This document shows, piece after piece, positions 1 to 6,213 of a DNA stretch of 7,596 nucleotides. The stretch covers positions 1-7,596 of the forward strand of contig VXZL01000232.1 in NCBI GenBank assembly GCA_009845505.1, written 5' to 3'. The notes beneath the pieces were generated by a model. That model did no database searches and had not been told where the DNA came from. It worked only from the letters and a program-made list of their open reading frames with translations. The stretch is from Candidatus Poribacteria bacterium. Its GTDB lineage: Bacteria; Poribacteria; WGA-4E; WGA-3G. The position numbers and the translations under genes are program-made. Numbering within the stretch: position 1 is the first letter of the stretch; the number at the start of each line of letters is the position of its first letter.

Positions 1-885
1 GATATCGCCTTTACCTCTGATCGGGCGGGAAATCTTGACATCTATATCATAGATACGAACGGTGAACATCTCATCAACCTAACGGAACACGGCGCTGACG
101 ACTATTCGCCAACATGGTCGCCGGATGGACGTTTTATTGCTTATGTCTCAGAACGGGACGGGAATCCAGAAATTTATGTGATAGAACTGAACACAAAAGA
201 ACAACGACGGCTGACAGACGATAAAGCAACCGATCTGGATCCAGCCTGGTCCCCGGATGGCAGCACAATTGCTTTCGCCTCTAACTTAGGGCGCGATCAC
301 GCGGCGGATACAGACATCTACACGATGGATACAAATGGGAAGAAGGTCCAGAAACTCACAAGCAAAGGTGGTCACAACTCAAACCCAACATGGTCGCCAG
401 ATGGAGAATGGATCGCGTTTCGCTCAACCCAGGACGGTATCGGTGGCATACACGTGATGACCGCTGAGGGTGAAAAACAGGAGGCACTGACGCAAGTATC
501 GGCGACACACCCGGCATGGGGACCTAACGGGAAAGAGATTTGCTTTTCCAGTGAGGCACTTGGCGGTGTGGCAACGCCAACGTTGTTCACAGTCGATACA
601 GATGGGAAAAAGGTTCAAAAATTGACGGATGGGACGCTGGCGAGTGAAGATCCGTCATGGGCACCTGATGGACAGTCAATTGTCTTCGTATCTATTGCGG
701 ATGGAAGTCTTTACGTTATCAAAGCAGCCGGTGGCGACCCGCGTCAGTTGACGGATGATTTAGGTTTGGACTTTTCGCCTGAATGGGCACCGACGGCGTT
801 TTCTGTTTCGCCGGGATCAAACATGCAATTGATGCAATGGGGTGTCCTGAAGCGATCAACACGCGTGAAAAATTATAGCCAGTAG
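1..885 (+). CDS. PD40/TolB-like beta-propeller protein, 5' end cut by window edge
   Basis: The frame is open from base 1 to the TAG at 883-885, giving 294 residues. The first in-frame start-like codon, GTG at 178, lies inside a blade, so the true start is off the left edge. The repeat motif (S/D/N/H)PxWxP(D/N)G recurs at window residues 37-43, 80-86, 128-134, 170-176 and 218-224, with a last stub (SPEWAP) at 259-264. Most blades continue as IAF.S..DG..IY..D..G...QLT, the PD40 signature also found in the C-terminal propeller of TolB. About six blades are visible. The propeller ends in a non-repeat tail (residues 265-294). Such propellers are usually extracytoplasmic protein- or ligand-binding platforms, but the N-terminus, and so any signal peptide or extra domain, is missing. 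It is not called tolB because no TolB N-terminal domain or Tol-Pal neighbour is visible. It converges on the di-heme gene. Confidence 0.9.
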   Translation, partial: DIAFTSDRAGNLDIYIIDTNGEHLINLTEHGADDYSPTWSPDGRFIAYVSERDGNPEIYVIELNTKEQRRLTDDKATDLDPAWSPDGSTIAFASNLGRDHAADTDIYTMDTNGKKVQKLTSKGGHNSNPTWSPDGEWIAFRSTQDGIGGIHVMTAEGEKQEALTQVSATHPAWGPNGKEICFSSEALGGVATPTLFTVDTDGKKVQKLTDGTLASEDPSWAPDGQSIVFVSIADGSLYVIKAAGGDPRQLTDDLGLDFSPEWAPTAFSVSPGSNMQLMQWGVLKRSTRVKNYSQ

Positions 886-916
886 ATTTTGCAAAATTAT
901 TGGTATGTAACGAAGT

Positions 917-938
917 GGCGAGGTTGGGAAACCTCGCC
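917..938. repeat. Perfect 9-bp inverted repeat between convergent genes
   Basis: The arms GGCGAGGTT (917-925) and AACCTCGCC (930-938) are perfectly complementary and enclose the 4-nt loop GGGA. The element sits 31 nt after the stop of the propeller gene and 22 nt after the stop of the convergent di-heme gene, so it could end transcription from both sides. Neither strand has a U-tract directly after the stem; the nearest is TTTT at 944-947. A canonical intrinsic terminator is therefore not shown. It may instead be a copy of a dispersed short palindromic element. Confidence 0.7.
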
Positions 939-960
939 TACCTATTTTAAAGGGATCTGC

Positions 961-3900
961 TTAATTCCCTCCGAGTGGTGCCTCTTGAGACGTGTTGCTG
1001 GGGTTCCCGAGCCAGAGTTTAATGCCGGGGCTACTGGCGACGCGCCGCTGACCAACTGCTGCGTTGATGACGATGGTATAGGGAAGTGTTTGCTGCGTAC
1101 CGGCGAAAGGATTGCGACGCAACTGATTGCCACCGGTGCCAGTGGTAATAATATTCGGCACAAGCGTCAAGGTCGCCTCGGTCTGATTCCTTCGGAGAAC
1201 GGTTGTTCGTCGCTGGAGTCGCACACCTATGGGTAGACCGACAGCAGTGAGGTTCAGGTTCTGCCGATTCCCGCGCTGTCGGGTAACTTTGACGGTGATG
1301 TCAATCGTTCCATCGGGTGTAACGACGACTTCTAAGGGTTCTGTGGAGACCTCGGAATTTCCATCTTTACCTAACATCGTAGAGAGAATAATCGGTGCCG
1401 TTTCCGTAATACTGACGACGACGTTCTTCCTCTGAACGGTCTGATCGTTGTTCTGAATGCGATAGATTTCAACCGGCATTGCGGCACGTTGGTATTCGTT
1501 ACCGGCAGTCGTTGTAACGGAACCGACGACTTGAACGACGCGGTGCGTCAACTCGGCATCGGGTGCGGCAGTCAGCGTTATGTATCCTTGCGTGACTCCT
1601 GTGCTGGAGAGAATCGCGCCCTCACTTGCGGTGATACCCGGTGGCAAGTTTTCAACAGAGAGTCGTATTGGCTCCGTAAATCCGACGCGCCGCTGGAGTG
1701 TAACTTCCAAGAGGACGGTTCCGCCGCGCCCGACATTCGGGTTATCGGGTGTCACAGAGATAGCGAAATCGGGCGTTGTTGGACGGACATCTAAATGATA
1801 GACGTATCCGGCACCCCCGTTGCCAGCGATGTCCTCAATGCGAACAGCATATACACCGGGTTGGTTGAAACTGTAGTCAATGATGGCGTTGCGTCTACCG
1901 CCGATGCCTGCGTTATTTGCTAAGACCTGCCCCTCTGAATCAAGGAGTGTAAGGGATGGGCTGAGCGGTGAGTTCAGGAGTTCAGCGGATGCGGTCAGCG
2001 AATACCCGCCTATATCTGCAAAGAACCCCCACGGTCCGTATCCGTTGGTAACTTTTACGAGAATCTTATTCCTGCCCTTGGAGACCGGCAGTTGGATAAC
2101 ATCATCGGCACGACGGAGCGGACGGTGGACGTATTTGCTAAAAACAAGTTCGTCGTTCACCCATATCTTGATTGTATCGTCAGAACCGAGGGATAAAAGA
2201 TAGTTCTGATCTCGGTCAGATTCAAGGTAGGTTAAGGCATAGCCTGTGACATCGTCTTCAGGGACGTTTGAGAAGACGTTCTCGCCTCTTCTATCGGTTT
2301 TATACCACCCGATTTTCCGTCCGTCTTTGCCGATGTATTCTTTATCAAGGTCAATCTCGGTTTCAGGTGGATAAACGGTATCAAATCCGGTTTCGTTGAT
2401 GTTATCAAACGGAAAAATTACCCACCATGGACCGAGGCTTGTGCCTTCCGAAATGGTGAAGCGATAGTAATCTATCTCACCGGGTTCTGAGATGCGTCCA
2501 CTGACCGCCCCTGGCGTTGTGATTTGCTGTGCGTGCTCAAGTTGACGGGCAATGAGTTCCCCTAACCGTTGCGCTTCCTGGGCAACGAAAGCGATGATTC
2601 GGTCGCGTTCTGTGGGTGTAATATCGGCGTTTTCTTTATTCGCCATGCGTGTAATCGTGCGTTCCCATTCCTCGGTAGAGAGCGCGCGATTGCTCGGAGA
2701 ACGGAGCTCATGGCAGGCACTACATTTGGTTTCAAAGAGGATTTGGGATTCATTGGATTGTGTCGTGCCTGCTTGGACAGCAAACTCATCAACCGTGAAC
2801 TCGGACTCAATCTGTTCTTCAACAACCTCGGAGTGCGTGTTGACGATGAACGGGAAAATGCCGTAGGGGGTGCGGACTTGTTTGAGTCCGGGTTGCTCGT
2901 CCGCGGTTACTTCGATTTGCCAGTCGGTTTCTGAGAGATTTTCACCACCAACAACACACTGAATAATGTTAGGTTCGGGAGGCGTAGGCGGTCCATAAAA
3001 CATTTCAGCATTTTCTTCGAGCCGCCGCTCGGCACCAGGGACTGTGCCGCCCGCTGGAAAAAGATAGGTATTGTAAGGCAGAACGCCACTTGTTAGACGA
3101 TAAACGGAATCTGGATTGCCGCGATATAATAGGTCTCGGATGCGGAGGAGATATGGACCGTCGGCAGGGAGCGTCACGTCAAGCAGCGGATCAAGACTGT
3201 AGAACCCGTTGCTGCGCGCTATTTCGACACCTTTCGCATCGAAAATAGCGATTGTCGGATTGAAGAATTGTTGACTGATATTGTTGAGGCGATACGCCTT
3301 AACGCTAAATATGCACCGTTGTCCTTGCATTCCCTCAAAGACGTAATAATCTGCGTCGCCACCCGGATTAATGACCCCGTTAATGAGACTCGGTAGTTCT
3401 ATAGTAGTAGCGGCTTCAGGGGTGTTATTCGATTCAGTCTCAACGACATCTGGGATCTGGGTTACTTCAAAGGGCCAGGCGGTGGAGGTGCCGTGCTTAC
3501 CGACGATTCGGACCTCGCGAAGCCCAACAGGTGCGTCGGGTGCAATAGTCAACTCAGCGGTTAACCCGGCATTGGCTCTCGCTGCGGATGTGAGGTAGGC
3601 GACAATTTGGGTCTGTGCCTCAGTGCCGATTTCCGCGCCTTTTTCCGTAACCATCCGCTGAACAGTCGCCTGCCACTGCGCCGGTGTCATTGATCGGTTG
3701 TTCGGGGATCGGAGTTCGTGGCACTGCCCACAATTCGCCTCAAAGACGGGTTTATGGGTATCATCGACTTCGCCGCCGCCTGCGTGAAGTTGGGCGGTAA
3801 TTCCGGGATCTCCTTCAATGATGAGGGTATGCGCGTCCTCTAAATCGGAACCTTGGATGGCGATTTCAACGGTCGTTCCGAGTTGTCCACCGGCTGGAAA

Positions 3901-4047
3901 CAGTGAATTGAGCCGCGGGGTGCCTTGTGCGAATGCGAACACGCTGACAAAAGCAAACAACAGCGTGAAAATCGGTAAACAACAGAGATAGGACTTGTGC
4001 TTTTGTAACGCGGTTTCGGAGCAGATTGTGAGATTATATTGTTTCAT
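961..4047 (-). CDS. Exported di-heme cytochrome c protein with PPC and Ig-like domains (1028 aa)
   Basis: A Sec-type signal peptide has an unusually long n-region (1-20), a hydrophobic core at 21-39 and likely cleavage near 40 (AFA|Q). It is followed by an Ig-like/IPT-like domain (about 45-195) interrupted by a heme module (96-155, CxxCH at 106-110), a PPC domain (about 200-322), an Ig-like stretch (about 325-405), a second heme module (432-492, CxxCH at 442-446), a second PPC domain (about 510-755) apparently split by a jelly-roll-like insert (about 537-682), and two beta-rich Ig-like domains (about 758-862 and 876-1012). CxxCH binds heme c covalently after export, so an envelope electron-transfer or redox-sensing role is likely; no hydrolase or oxidoreductase catalytic domain is recognised. 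The ATG has only a weak Shine-Dalgarno (GGGG, 9 nt upstream), but no better start precedes the signal core. The gene begins 48 bp after the small acidic gene and could be the last gene of that operon. Confidence 0.88.
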   Translation of the reverse strand: MKQYNLTICSETALQKHKSYLCCLPIFTLLFAFVSVFAFAQGTPRLNSLFPAGGQLGTTVEIAIQGSDLEDAHTLIIEGDPGITAQLHAGGGEVDDTHKPVFEANCGQCHELRSPNNRSMTPAQWQATVQRMVTEKGAEIGTEAQTQIVAYLTSAARANAGLTAELTIAPDAPVGLREVRIVGKHGTSTAWPFEVTQIPDVVETESNNTPEAATTIELPSLINGVINPGGDADYYVFEGMQGQRCIFSVKAYRLNNISQQFFNPTIAIFDAKGVEIARSNGFYSLDPLLDVTLPADGPYLLRIRDLLYRGNPDSVYRLTSGVLPYNTYLFPAGGTVPGAERRLEENAEMFYGPPTPPEPNIIQCVVGGENLSETDWQIEVTADEQPGLKQVRTPYGIFPFIVNTHSEVVEEQIESEFTVDEFAVQAGTTQSNESQILFETKCSACHELRSPSNRALSTEEWERTITRMANKENADITPTERDRIIAFVAQEAQRLGELIARQLEHAQQITTPGAVSGRISEPGEIDYYRFTISEGTSLGPWWVIFPFDNINETGFDTVYPPETEIDLDKEYIGKDGRKIGWYKTDRRGENVFSNVPEDDVTGYALTYLESDRDQNYLLSLGSDDTIKIWVNDELVFSKYVHRPLRRADDVIQLPVSKGRNKILVKVTNGYGPWGFFADIGGYSLTASAELLNSPLSPSLTLLDSEGQVLANNAGIGGRRNAIIDYSFNQPGVYAVRIEDIAGNGGAGYVYHLDVRPTTPDFAISVTPDNPNVGRGGTVLLEVTLQRRVGFTEPIRLSVENLPPGITASEGAILSSTGVTQGYITLTAAPDAELTHRVVQVVGSVTTTAGNEYQRAAMPVEIYRIQNNDQTVQRKNVVVSITETAPIILSTMLGKDGNSEVSTEPLEVVVTPDGTIDITVKVTRQRGNRQNLNLTAVGLPIGVRLQRRTTVLRRNQTEATLTLVPNIITTGTGGNQLRRNPFAGTQQTLPYTIVINAAVGQRRVASSPGIKLWLGNPSNTSQEAPLGGN
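2002..2439 (-). other. Jelly-roll-like insert inside the second PPC domain (residues about 537-682)
   Basis: The segment contains LLSLGSDDTIKIWVNDELVF, then a basic HRPLRRADD stretch, a KGRNKILVKV strand and GPWGFFADI. This is the pattern of PA14/CBM-like jelly-roll modules seen next to secreted hydrolases, where the SDD...WVN motif lines a ligand-facing edge. Before it the chain reads EIDYYRFTISEG, and after it SLTASAELLNSPLSPSLTLL, which together look like consecutive strands of one PPC domain. I infer an insertion into that domain; the borders are approximate. Confidence 0.6.
2572..2754 (-). other. Heme c module 2 (residues 432-492), CxxCH at 2710-2724
   Basis: The motif C-S-A-C-H (residues 442-446) is followed by ELRSP, NR, W461 and R467-M468. 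Aligned without gaps to module 1 from F102/F438 over 51 positions, 20 residues are identical by my count, including the heme motif, ELRSP, the Trp and the Arg-Met pair. The two modules are exactly 336 residues apart. Module 2 interrupts the linker leading into the second PPC domain, whereas module 1 interrupts an Ig-like domain. Confidence 0.8.
3583..3762 (-). other. Heme c module 1 (residues 96-155), CxxCH at 3718-3732
   Basis: The motif C-G-Q-C-H (residues 106-110) is followed by ELRSP, an NR pair, W125, R131-M132 and a C-terminal helix ending in IVAYL. This short layout resembles single-heme modules of quinohemoprotein amine dehydrogenase type, judged from memory. It lies between strand segments that otherwise read as one Ig-like domain (GITAQLHAG before, AELTIAPDAPVGL after). 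M120 and M132 are candidate sixth heme ligands, but the sequence alone does not decide. Confidence 0.8.
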
Positions 4048-4095
4048 GAGAACAGTCCCCAGTATTGATGTGCATTCACCCCAAATTCTGAATTC

Positions 4096-4404
4096 TCAAG
4101 AAGGCTTAGAGGCAGGATCAAATTGCGTTTGAATGTTAATCCACGAATCCCATTTGTAACTTTTCGCGAAATCCATTGCAAGATTTATAGCGTTATCTTC
4201 AAACGTTTTTAAGTTTTCTGGTTCTAAATTATCGTCGTGCTTGATAAGCAGTAGAATCGTCTTTCCATCGTTTTCAGGGATGTATATGTACTGAACAGAT
4301 TGATTCGCGGCATTGACGTATTGAACCAGAGAATTTAGCATGACTGTTAGCCATTCTAAACGAGAAGGGATGTATTCTTCAAATCCTGGTGCTCTTTCTG
4401 ACAT
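4096..4404 (-). CDS. Small acidic protein of unknown family (102 aa)
   Basis: I do not recognise this family. The start is well supported: AAAGGAG (4418-4412) lies 7 nt before the ATG and directly after the stop codon of the preceding coiled-coil gene. The 15-bp gap between the two genes implies co-transcription and possibly coupled translation. The chain is acidic, with roughly twice as many Asp/Glu as Lys/Arg. Its pattern suggests alpha-beta-beta-alpha-beta: an amphipathic helix at about 14-33 (SRLEWLTVMLNSLVQYV), strands at about 36-42 and 47-55 (KTILLLIKH), a helix at about 62-82 and a last strand at about 87-94 (WINIQTQF). There is no signal peptide or membrane segment, so it is probably cytoplasmic. 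A role as partner of the adjacent membrane-anchored coiled-coil protein is inferred from position only. Confidence 0.8.
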   Translation of the reverse strand: MSERAPGFEEYIPSRLEWLTVMLNSLVQYVNAANQSVQYIYIPENDGKTILLLIKHDDNLEPENLKTFEDNAINLAMDFAKSYKWDSWINIQTQFDPASKPS

Positions 4405-4411
4405 CGTTAAT

Positions 4412-4418
4412 CTCCTTT
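4412..4418 (-). promoter_or_regulatory. Ribosome binding site of the 102-aa gene
   Basis: AAAGGAG, 7 nt upstream of the ATG at 4404. It lies 1 nt beyond the TAG (4422-4420) of the upstream gene, a spacing that allows ribosomes finishing that gene to reinitiate. Confidence 0.75.
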
Positions 4419-4419
4419 G

Positions 4420-4737
4420 CTACTTTTGAACAAGTAGGGTAACAATGATGCCTATGAGGGCAATAAGACTTGTAACGCCGAGAACCATTAAACCCATTAC
4501 TTGGGTTTTTATGTCCTTGAGGTCCCCTTTAAGATCTGCCTTGGCTTCCTTAAGGTCATCTTTGAGATCCGTTTTGACTTCTCTAATGTCTTTCTCAAGG
4601 TCTGTCTTGACTTCTTTAACCCGTTCCTCTAAGTGCGATCTTACCTCAGATAACTCTCTACTATATTGTTGTTCTTTTTCAGCGAGATAGTTTTCATACC
4701 CCTTAGTTATATTCTCATCTGATCTCCTCTTTGTCAT
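4420..4737 (-). CDS. Tail-anchored coiled-coil protein with 11-residue repeats (105 aa)
   Basis: The start is set by a strong AGGAGG (4748-4743), 5 nt before the ATG. Residues 1-30 are polar. Residues 31-74 form four consecutive 11-residue units: EVRSHLEERVK, EVKTDLEKDIR, EVKTDLKDDLK and EAKADLKGDLK, continuing into DIKTQ. An 11-residue period indicates a hendecad coiled coil, nearly straight or slightly right-handed, rather than a heptad one. Residues 80-102 are a single hydrophobic helix (VMGLMVLGVTS through IIVTLL) ending in VQK, so the protein should be anchored by its C-terminus with the coiled coil probably in the cytoplasm. The layout resembles DUF1640/CCDC90-type small proteins, which have a coiled coil plus a C-terminal membrane helix, but I cannot assign it to a family. 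It likely oligomerises. The acidic 102-aa gene follows after 15 bp. Confidence 0.85.
   Translation of the reverse strand: MTKRRSDENITKGYENYLAEKEQQYSRELSEVRSHLEERVKEVKTDLEKDIREVKTDLKDDLKEAKADLKGDLKDIKTQVMGLMVLGVTSLIALIGIIVTLLVQK
4516..4647 (-). repeat. Four diverged 33-bp tandem units encoding the hendecad repeat
   Basis: Residues 31-74 of the coiled-coil gene are four in-frame 33-bp units. Units 2 and 3 both begin GAAGTCAA and encode EVKTDL, but they differ at synonymous sites, so they are not very recent copies. Because units are in frame, gain or loss of one would change coiled-coil length by 11 residues without a frameshift. Confidence 0.75.
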
Positions 4738-4742
4738 AAATT

Positions 4743-4748
4743 CCTCCT
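4743..4748 (-). promoter_or_regulatory. Strong Shine-Dalgarno of the coiled-coil gene
   Basis: AGGAGG, 5 nt upstream of the ATG at 4737, the strongest site in the window. The 89-bp gap to the WD40 gene leaves room for a separate promoter, but I see no convincing -35/-10 pair for this strand. Confidence 0.75.
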
Positions 4749-4826
4749 ATAATGTGTTACTTTTGAGTCATACCAAGCTGGATAGTTACAAGTATATCAC
4801 AACTGAAGGGAAACGACAAACCAACT

Positions 4827-5930
4827 TTAGAATTCGTGGGTTAAGGTGCGTTTTCGGAGATTCCATATTCTTAATTTACCGTCGCGTCCGCCTGCGGCAA
4901 CGCGTTCACCGTCCGGGCTAAGCTGGACGGCATAAACGGCATCGGTTGATTCGTCAAAGGTCCTATAGCGGTTGCCGGAACGGAGATTCCATATAATTAC
5001 AGAAGTGTCTGCGCTCCCCGATGCGATGACAGCCATCCGATTATTTGCTCGCCTGGAGACCATTCCACAATCAACACTATAGACAGCACCTTGATGTCCA
5101 TTATATTCTCGCACAAGTGCTCCAGTCATTCGCAGCGCGTCTTGTTCCATCGGGACCCCTTCGCCATTTTCAGCCGACGCAACACGCCAAGTCCGGACAG
5201 TGTTATCAGCAGAGCCAGAGACTATTACACCCTCATTGGCGGAATACGCGAGGCTATAGACGGCATCATCATTCGCATCAAAGTTCACTAAGACGTTGAA
5301 GGTGTCGGGATGCCATACCTTTATGGTTTTATCCTCACTACCGGTGACGAAATAAGCACCTTCAGGATGATACAATGTACAGAGGACCCTTCCAACGTGT
5401 TGGGTGAGCCATTTCGCGTGTTCGTCTATCGGCGTCGTAGCATCCGAGAGTAGCGTTAAATCAATGACAGCACTGAATTCATCCATACTTGCAGTGAGCA
5501 ATGTTGTGCTGCTTGGATTGAGGGCAATAGATTCAATGGTATCTCCGTGAATCTCAAAGCTGTCTATCAGCTCCTCAGAATCAACATCCCACACCCGTAT
5601 TTCACCGCTTTGCGCAGCGATCCCACCGCTTGCATAGAGCCTTAAAGGTGTTGGTTGCTGATTTTCGGTATTGGAAGCATTTTGCGACGAGAACTTGAGG
5701 CCTCGGACTTCGCCAGCGTGTGGTTCATACGTATGAATAAGGCGTTGCGTCTCCAAGTCCCAGAGTTCAATCCACTGATATTTCCCGACAGCGATTGTCT
5801 TGCCGTCGGGACTGAATTCAATGGACCAAATCGGGGATAGCGGCTCAGCGGAAACCGAGATGAGAGGCGTTGCGAAGGCAGTGTAGAACACCGCCAACAC
5901 CATTCCTACATAGGGAAGTCTTTTACGCAT
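4827..5930 (-). CDS. Exported seven-bladed WD40 beta-propeller protein (367 aa)
   Basis: The ATG at 5930 follows GAGG (5941-5938) by 7 nt. A Sec signal peptide (MRKR, hydrophobic core about 8-26, SVSA|EP cleavage near 28) sends the product out of the cytoplasm. Seven WD40-type repeats follow, at about 34-59, 74-116, 129-158, 178-207, 221-250, 278-316 and 329-358, enough for one closed propeller with no other domain. Repeat ends read IELWDL, IRVWDV, AVIDL, IKVWHP, VRTWRV, VIIWNL and LRIWNL, so the third has lost its Trp. Repeats 5 and 6 carry the SGSAD(N/T)(T/S)V motif. Acidic, low-complexity loops lie at about 81-95 and 251-270. WD40 propellers are binding scaffolds and no catalytic residues are expected. 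The target is unknown; neighbouring envelope proteins are candidates by context only. Confidence 0.9.
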   Translation of the reverse strand: MRKRLPYVGMVLAVFYTAFATPLISVSAEPLSPIWSIEFSPDGKTIAVGKYQWIELWDLETQRLIHTYEPHAGEVRGLKFSSQNASNTENQQPTPLRLYASGGIAAQSGEIRVWDVDSEELIDSFEIHGDTIESIALNPSSTTLLTASMDEFSAVIDLTLLSDATTPIDEHAKWLTQHVGRVLCTLYHPEGAYFVTGSEDKTIKVWHPDTFNVLVNFDANDDAVYSLAYSANEGVIVSGSADNTVRTWRVASAENGEGVPMEQDALRMTGALVREYNGHQGAVYSVDCGMVSRRANNRMAVIASGSADTSVIIWNLRSGNRYRTFDESTDAVYAVQLSPDGERVAAGGRDGKLRIWNLRKRTLTHEF

Positions 5931-5973
5931 GGCGAATCCTCGTCAATGGCTGTTAGCGGTTGGCAATCAGTAG

Positions 5974-5994
5974 ATAGTCAATAGTTAATAGTTA
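5974..5994. repeat. Three tandem heptamers (ATAGTCA, ATAGTTA, ATAGTTA)
   Basis: Three abutting 7-bp units, the last two identical and the first with one change, lie about 45 bp upstream of the WD40 start codon. They could be slippage-prone DNA or a set of binding sites, but three short A/T-rich units are weak evidence for either. Confidence 0.6.
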
Positions 5995-5999
5995 AGAGG

Positions 6000-6038
6000 T
6001 CGTTGTGGCAATTAGAGACCCTTTCCCCTGCCACACGA
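6000..6038. repeat. Interrupted inverted repeat, 10 bp with one bulge
   Basis: TGTGGCA (6004-6010) pairs with TGCCACA (6029-6035), and TCG (6000-6002) pairs with CGA (6036-6038) across a single bulged T at 6003. The loop is 18 nt. No U-tract follows on either strand. Confidence 0.5.
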
Positions 6039-6066
6039 TTTACAGCAAATCCCGAAAATCTGTAAA
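6039..6066. repeat. 7-bp inverted repeat abutting the previous stem
   Basis: TTTACAG (6039-6045) pairs with CTGTAAA (6060-6066) around a 14-nt loop. It starts on the base after the 6000-6038 stem. GATTT (6037-6041) and AAATC (6048-6052) offer a shorter competing pairing. Confidence 0.5.
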
Positions 6067-6082
6067 CACTTGTCGTTGATTC

Positions 6083-6131
6083 CTGTTAGTTTGTGTGTCA
6101 GGTTGGAGAACCCGCAAACTAACAGTTTGCG
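6083..6131. repeat. Overlapping, mutually exclusive inverted repeats
   Basis: CTGTTAGTTTG (6083-6093) pairs over 11 bp with CAAACTAACAG (6115-6125). The same CAAACT also pairs as part of CGCAAACT (6113-6120) with AGTTTGCG (6124-6131), an 8-bp hairpin with a 3-nt loop. The shared segment can join only one stem at a time. A 4-bp GGTT/AACC stem (6101-6104 with 6109-6112) sits in the loop of the longer form. Confidence 0.65.
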
Positions 6132-6170
6132 CTACAAAAGAAGTGTCCAATTAATTATGGAATTCACTAT

Positions 6171-6194
6171 AACTAACAACTATAAACTGAAAAC
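6171..6194 (+). repeat. 24-nt repeat, copy 1, downstream of the DUF1501 gene
   Basis: The segment begins AACTAACAAC and ends AACTGAAAAC. It matches the reverse complement of 7550-7573 at 21 of 24 positions, without gaps. It lies 19 bp beyond the DUF1501 stop codon. Confidence 0.6.
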
Positions 6195-6213
6195 GTAGCG
6201 ACCTGATGACTAA

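Larger units (their letters stand above)
5931..6213. other. 283-bp non-coding, repeat-rich intergenic region
   Basis: I find no supportable gene here. The region lies between the stop of the DUF1501 gene and the start of the WD40 gene, both on the minus strand. It holds three tandem heptamers (5974-5994), an interrupted stem (6000-6038), a 7-bp stem (6039-6066), two mutually exclusive hairpins (6083-6131) and one arm of a 24-nt inverted repeat (6171-6194). The minus-strand promoter of the WD40 gene may be here, but no clear -35/-10 pair is visible. Confidence 0.7.

Noticed and set aside
917..938. Intrinsic bidirectional terminator
   Set aside because: The stem and location fit, but neither strand has a U-tract directly after the stem, so it was recorded as an inverted repeat.
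889..1236. Plus-strand open frame of 115 codons directly after the propeller gene
   Set aside because: It overlaps the 3' end of the di-heme gene on the other strand, has no good ribosome binding site, and its N-terminal part runs through the 917-938 stem-loop. The minus-strand reading encodes a recognisable Ig-like domain.
2562..2934. Several open frames on both strands over the second heme module
   Set aside because: They are shadows of the di-heme gene; only its frame gives CxxCH, a domain duplicated elsewhere in the same protein, and continuity with the PPC domains.
4748..4753. TATAAT, a perfect -10 box on the plus strand
   Set aside because: No supportable plus-strand gene follows and no -35 was found. 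The motif overlaps the complement of the Shine-Dalgarno of the coiled-coil gene.
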